From the NCBI RefSeq assembly GCF_040947875.1, contig NZ_JBFRXN010000002.1:2356001-2420000 (forward strand): a DNA stretch of 64,000 nucleotides, written 5' to 3'. The stretch comes from Pseudomonas sp. MYb118 (GTDB lineage Bacteria; Pseudomonadota; Gammaproteobacteria; Pseudomonadales; Pseudomonadaceae). Made by a program: the position numbers and the translations under genes. This document shows, one piece after another, positions 26,979 through 36,863 of this stretch. The first letter of the stretch is position 1. The number at the start of each line of letters is the position of its first letter. Below the pieces are notes generated by a model that searched no databases, was not told the DNA's origin, and worked only from the letters and a program-made list of their open reading frames with translations.

Positions 26979-29900
26979 ATGGAAAACGATCACACCAGGC
27001 GCAAGCCGCTCAAGGACTTCACGCTGACCACCCTCAGCCCGCCGATGATCAGCGCCGATGACGCCGCGCGTTTTGCCCACGAGGCGATTGGCAACAAGCG
27101 TGACAGGGAATACGGCGGGCTGATCGTGCAGGACGCCAGCGGGCGCTTTTTTGCAACGGCGCCGGTTGGCGGCAACCTGTACGTGGATTTCACCCGGCTA
27201 CTGAAAGTGGATGCCCAGGGCAATTTCCTTCACCCGGCCGGCTACCGCTGCCATGGCCTCTATCACTCGCACCCCGACGTGCTGGCGCAGGTGATGAAAA
27301 AATACCCAGGCCTGCCCGAGGCCGGCGCCCAGGTGGCGATGAATTTTTTCACCGATGTCGAGAAGGCCTTCATGATCCGCCATCGGGATTTTGCCAAGGC
27401 GTTTTATCTGTCGGGCTCGGAAACCTGCCTGCTCAAATATGAACCGAGCGGCTCGGCGGCAGAGGACATGCTCGCCGTCGAGATCAAGAATGATCGCCCC
27501 ACGGGGACGTTTCTGGTCATCGAGGAAATCATCGACGAACTGGCGAATACCGGGACGCTGAGTGTGGTGATACCCAACAAGCTATGGGGCAACGTCAGGG
27601 GGCAATTCGTCGGCAAGTGGGTGGTCCATCAGCCGGTGAACACAGCGAGAGTGCCGACCGAGCAGCCATTCTGCACGCCGATAGCCGATGAGCCTGTGGG
27701 GCTGGTCGACAAGTTCATGAACGCCGACAGCGCCAGCACCCACGTCGAGTTCATGGGGGCGGTGCTCAAGGCGCAGGGTACCGACGAATACGTGGCCACG
27801 TTCCCCTGGCGCGATCGCACCTCGATTGCGGCCGTGCTCGACGAGTTTCCCCGTCGCGCCGAGGGCGGGCCGCGCTTGCCTGCGGGGTTTTACATCGACG
27901 GGTTCTACGCGGTGACCCACGCCAAGCCTGCGCAGCTCCCGGCGCAGCAGGACTGGCTGTACAAGAATTTCTTCGCCCCGGCTGAACTGGCGGCGCTGAT
28001 CACGCAGTCACGCCAGCGCGATGAGCTGCGAGCGGCATCGCGTGGCTTGACCCTCTACAAACGCACGCCCACCGAGGCGTTGCTCCGTTACACCTGCTCC
28101 GGTTCCGCGGCAGAAACGGCGCTGATGGCGGATAACGGCGAAACCCTGCAAAAGGCCCTCAAGGCAGGCGTGCTGACGCCCTACGAGTTTGTCCTGCAGG
28201 TGGCCGCGGCCGGGCGCCTTGAAGTGCTGCAGGCGGGCAACATCTGGGACAAGGCCGGCCAGGTCGGCCAGGACTGGCAGCCCTTCGAACGGATCCGCCA
28301 GTCGCTGAGCCCGGCGTTCCTCACCGCCGATGATGCCGCACGGCATGCGCATTACCAGATGAACACCCGCCGCGACATTGACCAGTTGGGCTACATCCTC
28401 GAGCGCGACGGCAAGTTCTTCGCCACCACGCCCGTCGACGGCGAGGTCTGGCAAAAGGACTGGGGCCTGCCGTTCGCCGGCGGGATCGCCACGCGCAAGG
28501 TCGAGCTGCCGGGCTATCGTTATGCGGCGGTGTACAACGCCACCGAGGACATCCGCGCGCGGCTCAAGGTCATGCAGCCGGATTGGTCGGCCGAGCGCAT
28601 CGCGCTGCACACCAGCCTGCCCAACCTGCAACATCTGGAAGTGGTGATGTCCGGACGCGAGGGCATCACCACGCTGTACAACAGCGGCCCCGACGAGTCG
28701 CTGATCAAATACGTGCGGGTCGGCTCGCAGCAGGAGCGCAATTTCGCCGTGCTGCTCGACGGTGCGGTCAAGACTGGCGTCATGGACGAACAGCTCGACG
28801 GCTTCGATGCCACGGCGGAAACCCTGGTGAAGAAACTGGTCGCGCTCGGTGCGTTGACGGTGCTCAAGTCCAGCGGTGTGTGGAAGGGCTCAGTGGGCAA
28901 GGTGCCGGGTAACTGGGTGGCTTACCAACCCTTCGTCGCTGATGGTCCGGTGCAGCCGGCGCTCAGCTGGGTATTGCCCAACACCGAAGTGGGTGCGCAA
29001 TGGGCGCATGACCTGATGCGCGAAAAGCCGGCGGTCGGCCAGGTCGCCTTCATTCTGCAAAGCCTGAAGAGCGGCGACAGTGTGGTCACTGAACCGCTGG
29101 TGATCGACGCCGGCAAAGCCGCGTTTACCCAGGCCTTGCAAGCCTTTGCCGGCAACAGACGGGGCCTCCCGGCGCTGCCGGCTGGCTATGCCCTGCAGGG
29201 CATCTGTTACCAGAGCGTGCCGGACGCGAGCTTGATACCCGCCCAACGGTGGCTGTACGAAAACTTCATCTCGGCCAGCGATTTTTCCGCGGCCATTGGC
29301 AGTGCCCGCCTGCACAAGACCGCAGGTATGGCGCTGTACCTCAGCACCCGCGACGGCGCCCGGTTGCGCTACCAGTTTTCCGGGTCGATGCAGGAGGGCC
29401 GCTTGTTCAGCGCTGTCATTGACGGCGATGAACAACGCGAACTGGAGAAAGGCACGTTGACCCCGGAGGCCTTCGTCTGGCGAGTGGCGGCGGTGGGGGC
29501 GCTGGCGGTGATCCAGACCGGCAAGCTGTGGGATGTCGAGGGCGCCGTGGGCACGTCCTGGTTCCCGTTCGCCCGCTACCCGAAGCTGCGCCTGAGCCCG
29601 GGGTTTCTCACGGCGGACGATGCAGCGCGGTATGTCCATGAGCAGATCGGCAACCAGCGCGACTATGAGTTCTGCGGTTATGTCATGGAGCGCGAGGACG
29701 GGCGGTTCGTGGCCACCGAACCCTGGGTGGTGGGCAAGGACGGGCGCTTCGCCGCCGATTTTGTCTACCCCGCAGATGCCACCGGCAAACCGATCCTGCC
29801 CGAGCAGCATGTGCTGCGCGGCGTGTACGCCTCGCGCCTGGCGTTGTCGAGGTACGACGTGCAGCGCATGAAACGCCACGGCTGGAACCGCGAGCAGACG

Positions 29901-32900
29901 AGCATCGACGCGCAATTGTTCAGCGACGCCGACCTGCATGCGATCTTGCAGAATCGTCCGCAGGCCCAGGTCGCCTATCTTTCGTGCGCTGAAGACGCGC
30001 TGATCGCCTACGACCTCAGTGGCTCGGCGGCAGAAAAAGAGCTGATGGTGCACGTGACACCGGGGAAAAAAACAGCCCGATGGCCGAGGCGTTGGCGACG
30101 GGGGCGCAGTTGCCCGAGGACATCGTCAAGCAGCTGGCCGCGGCGGGCGGTTTGCGGGTGTTGCTCGCCAATGAGCTGTGGGGTTCGCGCGGCATGGTCG
30201 CCGAGTACTGGAAAGCGTTCGCCGAACCGCGCCCCTTCGAAACGCCGGAGCAGGTGGCGTTCGGTGCGGTGTTCGCCGACGCGGATTCGGCGGTTCGCGA
30301 TGCGCACCGGCGGGTACGACGCCAGGGCCCGGAGCAGACTTGTTTTGCCTTTGTCTTCAAGCATGCGCAAACCGATCAATACGTGGTCAGCGAAACCGTG
30401 CCGGCCAACCAGCGCCAGCCGCTGTTTTCCCAGGCCAGCCTGTTTCGTATCGAGGAGGCCGGGACGTTTTCCTACCCCACCTCGTTCAAGCTGTTCGGTC
30501 TGTTCTACGCCCGGCAGTGCTTGCCGCAGCATCTGCATCCCTCCGAGCAATGGCTGGGCCGGCACTTCATCTCTTCAACGGATTTGTACAACGGCTTTTT
30601 CGAGGCCAATCGCTGGCGAACCGCAGGGGAAAAAATCGGCTTGCCGATCTATCTGTCGACCCTGGACCTGGCGCTGCTCAAATACCAGGCGCCCACTGCG
30701 ACGACCTTGTTCGATGCCGCGATCCAGCCTTCGGGGGAGGCCGAAGATGTGCACGTGCAACTGGCCAGCGGGCAATTGTCGGCCAGGGATTTTGTCAGCC
30801 GGGTGATCGCCCAGAGCTGGTTGACGGTGCTGGAGGGCAACGACTGTTGGGGAACGCCTGGGCCTTCGCGGCTGGGCGCGGATTTCCAGCCTTTTGCCGG
30901 ATTCATCCGCCGTCCCCTCAGCCCGGCATTCACTGCGCAGGCCGATGCCGTGCGTTATGCCGAGCGGCAGTTGGGTGCGAACCGCGAACAGGTTCACGGC
31001 GGGTTGGTGCTCGAGCGCAGCGATGGGCTGTTCGTCGCCACTGCGCCGCTGCCGGTGGTCAGCGAAGATTTTGATCCCAAGTCGATACTGCCCGATGAAG
31101 AGGTCACGCCGGAGCTGTTGGCCTCCGGTTGCAAAATCGTCGCCCGCTATCGCAACCGGGTGGCGACGCCGTTGCCCTTCCTGATACAGGGCGACGCGCG
31201 GCGGGTCTATCGAGATTTTTTCTCGACCCCGGTGCTGGCCACGGCGCTGGCGTCCGGGCATTTGTGGAGCCACGAATACCTGCTCGGCGCGCAGGGTTCG
31301 ATCCTGTCGTTCAGCTTGCAGGACCCGGAGGCCGACTTGCTGAGCGTGGCGCAAAAGAGCGCAAGGGCGACTCGCCTGGCGGAGTTGGAGAGCCAGCTCG
31401 CCGCGTCCAGTGACAGCCCCCATGACCCGTGGAGCAACCTGATCGAGCGGCGGATGCGCAGTGGCGCGAGCAGCCCCGTCGAGCTGGTCGAGCAGTTGGT
31501 CGGCGTAGGTCGCCTTGACGTGGTGCAAAGTAGCAACCTGTGGGGGCCGGCGCTCAAGCTGGGCAAAGGCTGGCAACCGCTGAAACAGGGTTACCAGGCG
31601 CCCGAGTCGGTGCGTTTTGCCGTGGCCGATCGGGCGTTGAGCCCGGCGTTCTGCCACGCAGACGATGCCGTGCGGCATGCCCATCAACAGGCCGGCAAAC
31701 GCGAGCAGTGGCGCTTTGGCCTGGTGCTGGTTTCAGCGCGCCTGGGCCATGCGGTGACCAGCTTGCCGGTGACCGCCGATGACCTGAAGTTTCCCCATGC
31801 GCGGGTGTTCCCTGGCGGGCAGTTGCCCAGTGGCTATTCGGTGCAGGGTCTGTACTTGTGCGCACCGGCCCGCCAGCCCGACGAGTTGCCGCGCAGCGAA
31901 GTGTTTCGCAGCTTTATTCCGCTCTCGGTGCTGGTGGCCGCGTTGTCGGCGGTAAAGGTGTTCGCGGCGGGAACGCTGAGCGGGTTTCAGCCGTTGTACC
32001 TGTCGTGCGCTGATGGTGCGTTGCTCAGGTACCAGGGTTCGCTTTCAATGCCGGCCTGGGATCGCGACCTGCAAACCCATGTTGCGATGACGGCGTACGT
32101 CCAGTCGTTGCAGGGCGATGACAACCCTGCCGACTACATTCGCAAGGTTGCAGGCGGTAGGCAGTTGGAGGTGTTGGTGCCGAGTGCCACCTGGGCAATG
32201 ACTGGGCCTGTCGGGGCCAAGTGGTCGCCAGGCAAGATCGTGGAAAAACCTGCGGCGGCCGATGAGCGCCTGGCGCTGGGGCCCTTGTGTGCTCACCCGG
32301 ACGATGCGGCGCGCTGGGCCTGGCAACGGGCTCGCGGCAAGGCGCAGTTGGCGGCGATCCTGCGCGACGGTCACTTGAATTTTGTCGCCACCGAACCGCT
32401 GGAGGATGCCGGCCCCACCGTGCCGGTCGGCCTGCGGGATGACTCGCCGGCGTTTCGACGCTTGTTTATCGGGGTGTTGTTCCCCGGTTACTCGCGCAGC
32501 AATCCCGGCCCCTCGAAACGCTACCCGGCGGGCTACGAAGTGATGGGCGTGCAGCAGCTGTACAAGGTGAACGATGAAGCGTTGGCGTTCGAACGCACGT
32601 TGCAGCGCAACTTCATCGCCCACAATGAAATCAGGGCGAGCATCGCGGTGCTGGCGACGGCGGTCGTTGCCAATAGCCGTTACTACCTGACCCCGCTCAA
32701 CGGCGCCTTGTTGGTCTATCGCCCCAGCTACCTGGACGCCGAATCGCGGGTGCTGCTGGACGGCTGGAGCGAGGCGCAGAAGCTCTCGAAGGTGCTCGAC
32801 ACCCTGATCCGCAGCGGCCGCCTGGACATCCTGGAGCCTGACGAATTCTGGCGGCCGCGGGGGCGAGTGACGACCAAGCGGTTGCAAGAGATCAGTCGCC

Positions 32901-32911
32901 GGTCGAGTTGA
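26979..32911 (+). CDS. Giant nine-unit DUF4329 protein, interrupted by one frameshift
   Basis: Read through one -1 shift at 30066-30072, this locus encodes 1977 residues. It is built of nine tandem units of about 215 residues (roughly 27030, 27690, 28305, 28965, 29595, 30250, 30915, 31635 and 32276 onwards). Each unit opens near LSPAF-x-ADDAAR and ends near RLEVLQ-x-LW-x3-G-x-VG-x-W-x-P, as in the single-unit protein at 20254. Unit 1 keeps Glu44, His96-Ser-His98-Pro and Thr125/Glu128 at the same spacing; later units lack HxHP. No signal peptide or membrane segment is visible. Without the shift the 0-frame ends at 30806 after about 245 unrelated residues. The start at 26979 is uncertain; 26913 has a better ribosome site. 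Function unknown. Confidence 0.7.
30066..30073 (+). other. Frameshift site: run of seven A followed by C
   Basis: Upstream of this run the DUF4329 coding pattern is in the frame of 26979. Downstream it continues one base back (-1), reading ...GKK-NSPMAEALATG. The 0-frame across the run is AAA AAA ACA. One extra A would restore a single frame. It can be a real mutation, a polymerase or ribosome slippage site, or a sequencing error. Confidence 0.85.
30071..32911 (+). CDS. C-terminal part of the giant DUF4329 protein (end of unit 5 to unit 9)
   Basis: This 946-residue frame holds the end of unit 5 and units 6-9 in good coding pattern. Unit ends are visible as GGLRVLLANELWGS, SWLTVLEGNDCWGT, GRLDVVQSSNLWGP, RQLEVLVPSATWAM and GRLDILEPDEFWRP. 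The first in-frame ATG is at 30080, but no convincing ribosome binding site precedes it, so independent translation is doubtful. In all these units the positions of the HxHP residues are replaced (for example YARQ, YRNR, YLCA, VQQL). It ends 12 bases before a REP pair. Confidence 0.7.
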   Translation, partial: NSPMAEALATGAQLPEDIVKQLAAAGGLRVLLANELWGSRGMVAEYWKAFAEPRPFETPEQVAFGAVFADADSAVRDAHRRVRRQGPEQTCFAFVFKHAQTDQYVVSETVPANQRQPLFSQASLFRIEEAGTFSYPTSFKLFGLFYARQCLPQHLHPSEQWLGRHFISSTDLYNGFFEANRWRTAGEKIGLPIYLSTLDLALLKYQAPTATTLFDAAIQPSGEAEDVHVQLASGQLSARDFVSRVIAQSWLTVLEGNDCWGTPGPSRLGADFQPFAGFIRRPLSPAFTAQADAVRYAERQLGANREQVHGGLVLERSDGLFVATAPLPVVSEDFDPKSILPDEEVTPELLASGCKIVARYRNRVATPLPFLIQGDARRVYRDFFSTPVLATALASGHLWSHEYLLGAQGSILSFSLQDPEADLLSVAQKSARATRLAELESQLAASSDSPHDPWSNLIERRMRSGASSPVELVEQLVGVGRLDVVQSSNLWGPALKLGKGWQPLKQGYQAPESVRFAVADRALSPAFCHADDAVRHAHQQAGKREQWRFGLVLVSARLGHAVTSLPVTADDLKFPHARVFPGGQLPSGYSVQGLYLCAPARQPDELPRSEVFRSFIPLSVLVAALSAVKVFAAGTLSGFQPLYLSCADGALLRYQGSLSMPAWDRDLQTHVAMTAYVQSLQGDDNPADYIRKVAGGRQLEVLVPSATWAMTGPVGAKWSPGKIVEKPAAADERLALGPLCAHPDDAARWAWQRARGKAQLAAILRDGHLNFVATEPLEDAGPTVPVGLRDDSPAFRRLFIGVLFPGYSRSNPGPSKRYPAGYEVMGVQQLYKVNDEALAFERTLQRNFIAHNEIRASIAVLATAVVANSRYYLTPLNGALLVYRPSYLDAESRVLLDGWSEAQKLSKVLDTLIRSGRLDILEPDEFWRPRGRVTTKRLQEISRRSS

Positions 32912-32922
32912 TCCACCCCAAC

Positions 32923-33025
32923 CCTGTGGGAGCGAGCCTGCTCGCGATAACCGTCAACGATAATGAGGGGTGCCTGACACCCCTCGGTGATCTTGGGTTC
33001 ATCGCGAGCAGGCTCGCTCCCACAG
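32923..33025. repeat. REP pair (inverted)
   Basis: Facing GGGAGCGAGCCTGCTCGCGA copies. The spacer itself contains a smaller inverted repeat (GAGGGGTG...CACCCCTC). It lies between the DUF4329 gene and the convergent PepSY gene. Confidence 0.85.
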
Positions 33026-33049
33026 ATGTTCCAGGTCAGCGGGTTCGAA

Positions 33050-34423
33050 TCAGGCCGAACCCGCCTCCACCTGCCGGCTGACCCGCGCCATCAGCAGGCG
33101 ATCCAGCAGCCATACCACCACCAGCGAAGCGCCCACCAGCGGGAACACCACGGCCAGGGCCAGCATGATCGCCACGCCGGTTTTCCAGGTAGGCAGGTCG
33201 TGGCGCAGAGGCGGTACGCCGAACTTGCCCTGTGGCCGGCGTTTCCACCAGATCACTACGCCGCTGACGGCGCTGAGCAGGATCATCAGGCAGATCAGCA
33301 ACACGATGATCTGGTTGAGGGTGCCGAACATCTTGCCTTCATGCAGCATCACGCCCAGCTCGGTCGCCCGGGCAACCGGACCGTATTGCTCCCAGCGCAC
33401 GTCGGCCAGGACCTTGCCGCTGTACTGGTCGACATGCAGGGTGGCGTCGTTGCGCGGGTCGTCGGCGAATACCGCGATGGTGAACACGCCGGTGTCGGTG
33501 GTCGGCAGGGTGATGCTGTAGCCCGGCTCGACCTTGCGTTGTTCGGCGATGTCCTGCACGTCCTGCAGGCGGATGGTCGGTGCCGCCGGGCCTGCGTGGG
33601 CAGCGCCGTGGTTCATGTGTTCGGCATGGTCGCCGGACATCGGCATCGGCGTGTTTTCCATCGCCCATGGCACGGTCTGGCGAGTAGCGGTGTTGAGGCT
33701 GCGGGCCTCGAGGTCGGACTTGGGCATGTCGTTCCACATGGCATCGGGAAACTTGTTCCACACTTCCGCGTACTGCTTGCCCCAGAAGCCGGTCCAGGTC
33801 ATGCCGCTGAGCAGCATCACCAGCAGCAACGAGGCGCCCCAGAAACCGGTGACGGCATGCAGGTCGCGCCACAACACACGGCCACGGCTGCTCAGGCGCG
33901 GCCACAGAATGCCGGCCGCCTGGCCACGGGGCCACCACAGGAACAGGCCGGACACCACCAGCACCACACCCCAGCCGGCGGCCATTTCGATCAGACGGTC
34001 ACCGACCGTGCCGATCATCAACTCACCATGAATCGCCCGCGCCACGGCTTGCAGGTTCCACTTGGCATCCTGCTCGCCGAGGATGTTGCCGTGGTAGGGG
34101 TCGACGAACACGTTCAACTCGGTGCTGCCGTTCTGCACGACGAACTGCGCGCTGCGCTCGGCGCTGACCGGCGGCAGGTACTGTTTGACCGCCGCCTGCG
34201 GGTAGGCGTCCTTGACCCGCTTGAGCAAATCGTCGGCCGCCACCGTGTGATGCCCGGCCGGGACGTTCAGCAGGCTGCCGTACATCAACGGATCGAGCTG
34301 CGGCTTGAACAGGTAGATGGTGCCGGTCAGGGCCAGCATCACCATGAATGGCGCGACGAACAGACCGGCATAGAAATGCCAGCGCCAGGCCAGGTTGTAG
34401 AAATTCACTTTGGGCTGTTTCAT
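33050..34423 (-). CDS. PepSY-domain inner-membrane protein
   Basis: A 457-residue protein of the PepSY-associated TM family: an N-terminal helix (WRWHFYAGLFVAPFMVMLALTG), a PepSY periplasmic region, a second helix pair near 160-220 (GWGVVLVVSGLFLWWPRG, DLHAVTGFWGASLLLVMLLSG), a His/Met-rich loop (PMPMSGDHAEHMNHGAAHAG), and helices near the C-terminus. Conserved His in WHFYAG, HGELM, DLHAVTG and MLHEGKM suggest haem or metal redox, as proposed for reductases paired with TonB receptors. It lies downstream of the copper receptor gene, so a role in copper handling or reduction is inferred. Confidence 0.85.
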   Translation of the reverse strand: MKQPKVNFYNLAWRWHFYAGLFVAPFMVMLALTGTIYLFKPQLDPLMYGSLLNVPAGHHTVAADDLLKRVKDAYPQAAVKQYLPPVSAERSAQFVVQNGSTELNVFVDPYHGNILGEQDAKWNLQAVARAIHGELMIGTVGDRLIEMAAGWGVVLVVSGLFLWWPRGQAAGILWPRLSSRGRVLWRDLHAVTGFWGASLLLVMLLSGMTWTGFWGKQYAEVWNKFPDAMWNDMPKSDLEARSLNTATRQTVPWAMENTPMPMSGDHAEHMNHGAAHAGPAAPTIRLQDVQDIAEQRKVEPGYSITLPTTDTGVFTIAVFADDPRNDATLHVDQYSGKVLADVRWEQYGPVARATELGVMLHEGKMFGTLNQIIVLLICLMILLSAVSGVVIWWKRRPQGKFGVPPLRHDLPTWKTGVAIMLALAVVFPLVGASLVVVWLLDRLLMARVSRQVEAGSA

Positions 34424-34472
34424 CGGTTGTGCTCCGCTTGGCGTGGAACTGTTGTAGTTGTCTGGTTTGTTC

Positions 34473-34566
34473 CCTGTAGGAGCGAGCTTGCTCGCGATGA
34501 CGGTGTGTCAGATATATCAATGGTGGCTGACACGCCGCCATCGCGAGCAAGCTCGCTTCTACAGGG
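34473..34566. repeat. REP pair, TAGGAGCGAGCTTGCTCGCGA class
   Basis: Facing copies of the TGTAGGAGCGAGCTTGC class (right copy with TTCTACA instead of TCCTACA) in the gap between the TonB receptor gene and the PepSY gene of the copper module. Confidence 0.85.
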
Positions 34567-34581
34567 GTGGCGCGGTACGGT

Positions 34582-36699
34582 TTAGAAACTCATATCCACC
34601 TTCGTCCAGAACGTGCGTCCCGGTTCCTTGATGGCTTGCGGGTCATTGGCCGGGTAGCCGAAACCGGCGTTGCCCGCCAGGTTCAGGTGCTCGGCGTACG
34701 CCTTGCCGAACAGGTTGTCGACGCCGCTGCTGACCTTCCAGTTCTTGTTGATGCGGTACGCGCCGTTGAGCGAGAACACACCAAAGCCCGGGGTTTTGGT
34801 GAAGTCCTTGCCGACCACGTTGCCCTTGTTCTGGTCGATGCGGTTTTGCGCCGCGACCACGCGCCACAGGGCGCCGGCGCTCCAGTTGTCTTCGCTGTAG
34901 GTGAGGCCGAATCGGGCATCCAGTGGCGGCATCTGCGGCAGTGCCTTGCCGTCGCTGCTGTTCTTGCCCCAGGCGTAGGCCAGGGTGGCATCGGCTTTCC
35001 AGTTCGAGGTCAGCTTGTAGGCCGCGCCCAGCTCCCCGCCCATGATCCGCGCGTCGATGTTCGAGGCTTGTGACGTCATGCCCATCATGCCCGGCGTGTA
35101 GTTGAACAGGATGTAGTCGCGGATCTGCCCGATATAAGCCGAAGCCCAGGCATCGACGTCGTCGGTCTTGTATTGCAGGCCGAAATCGAACTGGGTGGTT
35201 TTTTCCGGTTTGATCGAGTCGAAGGCATTCACCGAACCTGCCGGCCCGGAGTTGGGCGAGAACAGCTCCCAGTAATCCGGGAACCGCTGGGTATGACCGA
35301 GGCCGGCGTACAGGGTGGTCGGGCTGTCGGCCAGGTCGTGCTCATAACGCACGAACCCGCTCGGCAGGGTGTCGGCACGGGTGTCGTCGGCGGTCGGGTT
35401 GGCCCGGGTGGACATGCCGGAACCGGTGGTCTGCCGGAAGTCCTTGGCGGAGGCGCGGTCCAGGCGGGCGCCGCTGATCAGGCGATCACGCTCGGCGGCG
35501 TACCAGGTCAGTTCGCCGAACACGCCATAGTTATGGAAGTCGGCGTCCTTGGTGTACGGCAGATCCTTGTAGGTGTCGATGCCCATGCTGCTGCGCTGCC
35601 GATGTTCGTTGGTCTGCGCGTCGATGCCGCTGATCAACTGTACATCGGCCCAGCGCCAGGTCGCCTTGATCCGGCCACCGAGGGTCCGTCGATCGACGTT
35701 GGAAGCCATCGGCCCCGCCATCATCCCGGTGCCCGACGGCGTGCGCAGGGTGTAGTTGTCCATCACGTGGTCGGCGTAGTTGTAGTAGACCTGCGCCTCG
35801 AGCTTGTCCAAAACGTCGCCGATGTTGGATTTCTCGAAACGCAGGCCCAGGCTTTCGCGCTTGAACTGCGCACCGTCCATGCCGCGCCCGGCGTAGCGCG
35901 CTTCGCCATCGCCCTTGCCGGCGGTGAGTTCCAGCAGCGTGTCGGCGTCCGGCGTCCAGCCAACCGCTACATCGCCGTTCCATTTGTCGTAACGCGAGGC
36001 CACGGTGTCGTTGTTGCCATCGCGATAGTCATCGGCCTGGGCGGTGTTGCCGATCACCCGCACGTAGCCCAACGGGCCACCGGCGGCGGCATCCACGGTC
36101 TTGTCGAAGCGGCCGTTGGAACCCGCCAGTACGCTGGCGTTGACCCGCGTACCCAGCTCGCCGAAGCTTTCCGGTTCACGGTCGAACAGGATGGTGCCGG
36201 CCGACGAACCCGGGCCCCAGAGTACGGTTTGCGGGCCTTTGATCACCGTGAGCTTGTCGTAGGTTTCCGGGGAAATGTACGAAGTCGGGGCGTCCATGCG
36301 CCCCGGGCAGGCGCCGAGCATCACGCCGCCGTTGGTGAGGATGTTCAGCCGCGAGCCGAACATGCCGCGCAGCACCGGGTCGCCGTTGGTGCCGCCGTTG
36401 CGCACCAGGGCGAAGCCGGGGATGGTCTTGAGGTAGTCGCCACCGTCGCTGGCCGGCACCGGTTGGCGCGGGTCCTTGGGGTTGGTGACGACGGTCAGTG
36501 GCGAGCTGGGGGCGATGGCGGTGATCACCGTCGGGCTCAGTTCCTCTTCGTGGCCGGCGTGGTCGTCGGCCAGCACCATGGGCGTCAACAAGGCGCCGCA
36601 GAGAATGGCGGTGGCGTGCCCGAAACGTACGCGCGTGGCGTTCAGGGCAAAAGAAGCTTGGGCAGGGCTCAAGCGTGAGTCAGCAGAAAACCTGGACAT
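34582..36699 (-). CDS. oprC: TonB-dependent copper receptor (OprC-type)
   Basis: A 705-residue outer-membrane receptor that should import copper. A long signal region ends near MVLADDHAGHEEE, followed by a plug domain (about 55-180) and a beta-barrel with the typical C-terminal aromatic residue (WTKVDMSF). The copper ligands known from P. aeruginosa OprC are kept: Cys131-x3-Met135 (GACPGRMD) and His311-x-Met313 (DHVMD), with a constant numbering offset of 12 from the published site as I recall it. The ATG at 36699 follows GGAAA; a second ATG four codons upstream has no ribosome site. It lies in a leftward copper cluster. Confidence 0.93.
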   Translation of the reverse strand: MSRFSADSRLSPAQASFALNATRVRFGHATAILCGALLTPMVLADDHAGHEEELSPTVITAIAPSSPLTVVTNPKDPRQPVPASDGGDYLKTIPGFALVRNGGTNGDPVLRGMFGSRLNILTNGGVMLGACPGRMDAPTSYISPETYDKLTVIKGPQTVLWGPGSSAGTILFDREPESFGELGTRVNASVLAGSNGRFDKTVDAAAGGPLGYVRVIGNTAQADDYRDGNNDTVASRYDKWNGDVAVGWTPDADTLLELTAGKGDGEARYAGRGMDGAQFKRESLGLRFEKSNIGDVLDKLEAQVYYNYADHVMDNYTLRTPSGTGMMAGPMASNVDRRTLGGRIKATWRWADVQLISGIDAQTNEHRQRSSMGIDTYKDLPYTKDADFHNYGVFGELTWYAAERDRLISGARLDRASAKDFRQTTGSGMSTRANPTADDTRADTLPSGFVRYEHDLADSPTTLYAGLGHTQRFPDYWELFSPNSGPAGSVNAFDSIKPEKTTQFDFGLQYKTDDVDAWASAYIGQIRDYILFNYTPGMMGMTSQASNIDARIMGGELGAAYKLTSNWKADATLAYAWGKNSSDGKALPQMPPLDARFGLTYSEDNWSAGALWRVVAAQNRIDQNKGNVVGKDFTKTPGFGVFSLNGAYRINKNWKVSSGVDNLFGKAYAEHLNLAGNAGFGYPANDPQAIKEPGRTFWTKVDMSF

Positions 36700-36749
36700 G
36701 ACAATTTCCATCGAACAGTCGTAAACGATACGGACGGCAGCCTGCGCGT

Positions 36750-36824
36750 GTTCTGTGGGCGTGCTCGCGTGCGCCCGGCGTCAAGAGACGTCGTCGGCAG
36801 CGCAAGCCGGCTCGCTCCCACAGG
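36750..36824. repeat. Degenerate REP pair upstream of oprC
   Basis: A decayed left copy (TCTGTGGGCGTGCTCGCG) and a better right copy (GCAAGCCGGCTCGCTCCCAC) face each other between the oprC start and the DUF2946 gene. Several mismatches in both arms suggest an old insertion. Confidence 0.55.
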
Positions 36825-36863
36825 AGGCTCTGGCTGTCTTCGGACCGTGTGATATCGGGGTGT

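Noticed and set aside
30072..30806. The 0-frame tail of the DUF4329 giant after the frameshift as real protein
   Set aside because: It is Arg/Ser/Pro-rich without unit motifs, while the -1 frame over the same bases continues the repeat pattern.
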